7,678 nt of DNA, from the NCBI GenBank assembly GCA_900552855.1, contig USBG01000075.1, positions 1 through 7,678 on the forward strand, given 5' to 3'. The stretch is from an uncultured Phascolarctobacterium sp. GTDB lineage: Bacteria > Bacillota > Negativicutes > Acidaminococcales > Acidaminococcaceae. This document shows, in pieces, positions 5,299-7,678 of this stretch. The notes under the pieces are model-generated. The model ran no database searches. It worked only from the letters and a program-made list of their open reading frames with translations, and was not told the origin of the DNA. A program made the position numbers and the translations under genes. Positions within the stretch are counted from its first letter, which is position 1. Each line of letters opens with the position of its first letter.

Positions 5299-7287
5299 TT
5301 GAGTTCAAACGACACAAGATATGTTGGCGAAATTTTAGGTAACTATGTTGAGATAAAGAATAGTTATATAAATGGAAATATATATAGTGGCAGAGGATTT
5401 GCTGCTAAGAATGTCTCTGATAATGTAGTAAATATTATTGGCTGTAGCGGTGAAGTAAGCGTTTATGGCGGTTATGGTAAAGAAGGTGGTCTTGTAAAAG
5501 ATAATAGCGTTCTAGTATCTAATAGTGAGTTTAAAGGTCAACTGTTTGGTGGTTATGCCAATAAACAAGCTATTGGCAATAGTGTTGTAGTATCTAATAG
5601 TGAGTTTGAAGGTCAACTGGTTGGTGGTTATGCCAATAAAGAAGCTATTGGCAATACTGTTGTTATAAATAATAGCACTATTACAGGTTCTGGAGGTAAG
5701 TCTCCAGATATTGTTGGTGGTTTGGTTAAGGGTGTAGGTAAGGCTGATGACAATTATGTAGCTGTTGTAGATAGTACTGTCGTAGGTAATATTTATGGTG
5801 GTTTAAGTATGGTTATTCCTGATCCTGACGTTGATGATGAAGAGACTGTTACAGCTACAAAAGGAAGTGCCAACAATAATACTATCTACATTGAGAATAG
5901 CAAGATTGAGGGAACGATTGTAGCTGGTGCAGTTGTTGCTGATAACAAGGTTACAAGTGAAGCCAATAACAATACTATTATCATTAGTGGAGAAAAAACT
6001 AATATTGCAAGTGCAGCTCTTGTTGGTGCAAAAAAAGGCACTGGCAACACTCTTATTCTTGATGGTTGGAGCGGTTCTGCTGTAAGTGTGGCTGGCTTTG
6101 ATAATTACAGCTTCCAAAACATTAAGGATGTTGAAAATGCTGTTCTTACAGTTAATTCTGCTTCTAATATTGGTACTAATACTAAGTTTGATGTAAGCTT
6201 TGCAGGCTCTGTTGATTTGCAGGAGGGACAGTCTGTAAAATTGATTTCTGTCAATGATAGCATTGATGTAAACAATGAGAACATTAATACTAGTGTAGGT
6301 ACTTCTCTTGACGTTGTGGGTTCTCTTGTTGGTGTTGATAAGGGAGTTGACTTCAAGGTTGATAAAATCACTCTTAACCGTCAAACTGATATTGTAGGCA
6401 CTGCTAACGCAGCAGCAGCTTCCTTTGTGGCTGATGGTGCACAGCTGGCTGTGGATGGTATGGAGCAGCTTAATCGAGACGAGTATGGCTTCAATACCTT
6501 TGCTTCTGCTTATGGAAGCAATGGCGATTATGATAACGGCGTTGATATGAAGGGCTGGAACACCATGGTTGGTGTTGGTCATAATGTAGAAACTGAGTCC
6601 GGTGCTTTTGCTTGGGGCGTGTTCTATGAAACAGGCAGCGGTGAGATGAAGGCTGAAAACAGCTATAGAAAGGCTGCTTTTGGCGTGGACGGCAAGGCAG
6701 TGTACAATGGCTACGGCGCTGCAGCACGTTTGAGCAAGGATAATGGCGTGTATTATGAAGCAGGTCTGCGTGCAGGTAAGCTGAAAAATAACCTTAACAA
6801 TGCTTTGATGAATGCAGCCCTTGCTACAGAAGGCTATAAGACTGAAAGTGACTACCTTGGCTACCATGTTGGCGTGGGAAAAGCAGTTGCTTTAGACAAC
6901 GGCGACCAGCTGGATGTTTACGCACGTTACTATCATACTCAGGTAGATGGCGACAGCTTTGTTGCCAGCGGAGGTGAGCGTTATTATTTGGACAAGGTGT
7001 ATAGCGATAGAATCCGTGTAGGCGGACGTTACAGTGATGAGCTGAATGAGGCTGTTAAGGTGTACTATGGCGCTGCCTATGAGTACGAGTTCAGTGGTGA
7101 AGCTGAAGGCTCTGTAAAAGGCTATGCTCTGAACAAGTCTGACTTGGGTGGCAGCAGCTTTGTAGGTGAGCTGGGCCTGTTAATGAATAACCCTGGTAGT
7201 GCGTGGACTGTAGACATGTCCTTGCAGACTTATGCAGGTCAGTACGAGGGTATTGGCGGCAAGGTACAGGCTACATATCATTTCTAA
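5299..7287 (+). CDS. Autotransporter, C-terminal fragment: rest of passenger, linker and beta-barrel
   Basis: The frame is open from 5239, and the first possible start is TTG 5299 (662 residues), with no convincing ribosome site and no signal peptide, so it is a downstream piece of the preceding ORF. Residues ~1-258 continue the passenger with about nine more Gly-Gly/Asn units, including a nearly exact 25-residue duplication (73-122) and an acidic insert (PDPDVDDEE, 174-182). Residues ~260-365 are non-repetitive beta-rich sequence. An Ala-rich helix (~368-392, TANAAAASFVADGAQLAVDG) fits the linker that threads the barrel pore. Residues ~395-662 form the autotransporter beta-domain: alternating aromatic/hydrophobic strands, Gly-Trp turn (G419-W420), ending QATYHF, the terminal-Phe signal for outer-membrane assembly. 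Length (~268) suits a 12-strand barrel. Without frameshifting it cannot be exported. A strong terminator follows 26 bases after the stop. Confidence 0.85.
   Translation: MSSNDTRYVGEILGNYVEIKNSYINGNIYSGRGFAAKNVSDNVVNIIGCSGEVSVYGGYGKEGGLVKDNSVLVSNSEFKGQLFGGYANKQAIGNSVVVSNSEFEGQLVGGYANKEAIGNTVVINNSTITGSGGKSPDIVGGLVKGVGKADDNYVAVVDSTVVGNIYGGLSMVIPDPDVDDEETVTATKGSANNNTIYIENSKIEGTIVAGAVVADNKVTSEANNNTIIISGEKTNIASAALVGAKKGTGNTLILDGWSGSAVSVAGFDNYSFQNIKDVENAVLTVNSASNIGTNTKFDVSFAGSVDLQEGQSVKLISVNDSIDVNNENINTSVGTSLDVVGSLVGVDKGVDFKVDKITLNRQTDIVGTANAAAASFVADGAQLAVDGMEQLNRDEYGFNTFASAYGSNGDYDNGVDMKGWNTMVGVGHNVETESGAFAWGVFYETGSGEMKAENSYRKAAFGVDGKAVYNGYGAAARLSKDNGVYYEAGLRAGKLKNNLNNALMNAALATEGYKTESDYLGYHVGVGKAVALDNGDQLDVYARYYHTQVDGDSFVASGGERYYLDKVYSDRIRVGGRYSDELNEAVKVYYGAAYEYEFSGEAEGSVKGYALNKSDLGGSSFVGELGLLMNNPGSAWTVDMSLQTYAGQYEGIGGKVQATYHF
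5515..5664 (+). repeat. 75-bp tandem duplication, two copies
   Basis: Bases 5515-5589 and 5590-5664 are identical at 70 of 75 positions by hand alignment, encoding two 25-residue units (VSNSEFKGQLFGG... and VSNSEFEGQLVGG...). The period is a whole number of codons, so copy-number change keeps frame. Similarity extends a dozen bases to the left of the first copy (AATAGCGTT and AATAGTGTT). Confidence 0.92.
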
Positions 7288-7313
7288 GCACAATTTCATA
7301 ATTTAAAAGATTG

Positions 7314-7346
7314 AACCGGTCTTCCATTATGGAAGGCCGGTTTTTT
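7314..7346 (+). terminator. Rho-independent terminator after the autotransporter
   Basis: A 12-bp stem pairs 7314-7325 (AACCGGTCTTCC) with 7331-7342 (GGAAGGCCGGTT) with one G-T wobble and a 5-base ATTAT loop, running into T7341-7346. It is GC-rich against an AT-rich background. It closes the autotransporter transcription unit, 26 bases after the stop codon. Confidence 0.93.
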
Positions 7347-7678
7347 GTATTGATTAGAGATTAATGTAAGTTTTTATGCTTGGGATATGATTAAGTAGCT
7401 GTATTAAGCTTTAAAGGTTACTGTTTGTTTAGTCGTTTATTGTATATTGTCACTATTTTATCACTGATTGCTAGTTGGTTTTTGTGCGTTATAAAAGGTT
7501 ATACTAAAGAGTTATATGAAATACTATAAGTTTTCAAATTAGATAATTTAAAAATACTATTGAATTTAACCTCTAGATATAATATAATTACTAATGGTAT
7601 TCTTTATCGATAATTTAAGAGTTGTTAAAAATGAACTTAGATTTCTTGTTATAGAGTACTTTGTGTTTTTACTCAAAT
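7347..7678. other. AT-rich intergenic region without a supported gene
   Basis: This ~330-base stretch has no ORF with a credible start on either strand. It contains the promoter at 7560-7588 and a 10-bp palindrome TTATCGATAA at 7604-7613. An ATG at 7631 opens only a 7-codon frame with a weak AAGAG upstream, not enough to call a gene or leader peptide. The region most likely leads into a plus-strand gene beyond the right edge. Confidence 0.6.
7560..7588 (+). promoter_or_regulatory. Sigma-A-type promoter facing off the right edge
   Basis: TTGAAT at 7560-7565 (4 of 6 consensus) is followed after exactly 17 bp by a perfect TATAAT at 7583-7588; an overlapping TATAAT starts at 7578. Transcription would begin near 7595 and run at least 80 bases without a good ribosome site before the window ends. 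The target gene is not visible. Local A+T richness makes chance matches more likely. Confidence 0.5.

Larger units (their letters stand above)
4269..6080 (+). repeat. Coding repeat region: ~20 degenerate Gly-Gly/Asn-Asn passenger units
   Basis: Both autotransporter ORFs are built from units of roughly 18-35 residues that begin [Y/V/I]GGY or a variant, pass a G-[N/D]-A segment, reach NN-x-[V/I]-x-[I/V]-[S/N], then a short variable link. I count about 11 units before the frameshift and 9 after. Most unit pairs differ at many synonymous sites, so they are old; one adjacent pair is recent (5515-5664). The pattern suggests a stacked beta-solenoid with Asn and Gly turns; fold is inferred. Confidence 0.75.

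Noticed and set aside
5291..5302. ATG at 5291 as a restart for the second autotransporter ORF
   Set aside because: It is in another frame and stops after three codons; the only in-frame start nearby is TTG 5299 without a good ribosome site.
5515..5664. CRISPR-like or mobile repeat interpretation of the 75-bp tandem units
   Set aside because: The copies are directly adjacent with no spacers, keep the reading frame and encode passenger units.
5803..6867. 354-residue ORF on the minus strand, antisense to the autotransporter
   Set aside because: Composition is unnatural (runs rich in Ile, Asn, Cys, Ser), there is no ribosome site, and it mirrors codon bias of the well-supported plus-strand barrel and linker.
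7631..7654. Seven-codon ORF (MNLDFLL) as a leader peptide
   Set aside because: The ribosome site is weak, there is no attenuator structure visible before the window ends, and such short frames are common by chance.

Overview
The window looks like chromosomal DNA from an anaerobic, double-membraned member of the Firmicutes, most likely a Negativicute (Acidaminococcaceae/Phascolarctobacterium-like is my guess, not a result). Three things point that way. The DNA-repair genes and expression signals are Firmicute-like (strong AAAGGAG ribosome sites, TGnTATAAT promoters, T-run terminators). There is a stand-alone rubredoxin. The right half encodes a type V autotransporter whose barrel ends in Phe, which only makes sense in a cell with an outer membrane.

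Layout, all on the plus strand. Bases 1-1619: the C-terminal ~57% of uvrA, running in from the left edge. Bases 1616-3460: a complete uvrC, overlapping the uvrA stop by an ATGA, so the two are co-transcribed and probably translationally coupled. Bases 3461-3593: a short spacer with a 19-bp palindrome resembling a Fur/PerR-family operator and an extended -10 promoter. Bases 3594-3752: a 52-residue rubredoxin, followed by a strong intrinsic terminator. Bases 3816-4127: a 312-base spacer with a 20-bp-phased direct repeat, a second extended -10 promoter sharing an 11-mer with the rubredoxin promoter, and a ~180-nt structured leader. Bases 4128-7287: a large autotransporter (signal peptide, ~20 Gly-Gly/Asn-Asn passenger repeats, helical linker, C-terminal beta-barrel) broken into two reading frames at about 5268. 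A terminator follows at 7314-7346. The last ~330 bases are AT-rich, with no gene I can support, but they carry a good promoter (7560-7588) facing off the right edge.

How the parts work together: UvrA finds helix-distorting DNA lesions and loads UvrB (not in the window), and UvrC makes the two incisions of nucleotide excision repair. Rubredoxin is a one-electron carrier, usually serving oxygen/peroxide-detoxifying or other redox enzymes in anaerobes. The autotransporter is a separate transcription unit for a surface-displayed repetitive passenger. As the sequence stands, the signal peptide and part of the passenger are on one ORF and the remaining passenger plus barrel on the other, so no intact surface protein can be made without frameshifting or reversion.

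I found no mobile element, CRISPR array, RNA gene or clearly new multigene system. The points most worth a second look are the frameshift and its likely 5-nt-deletion origin, the fast-evolving repeat passenger with a recent 75-bp duplication, the GC step between passenger and barrel, the long structured leader, and the Fur/PerR-like palindrome upstream of rubredoxin.
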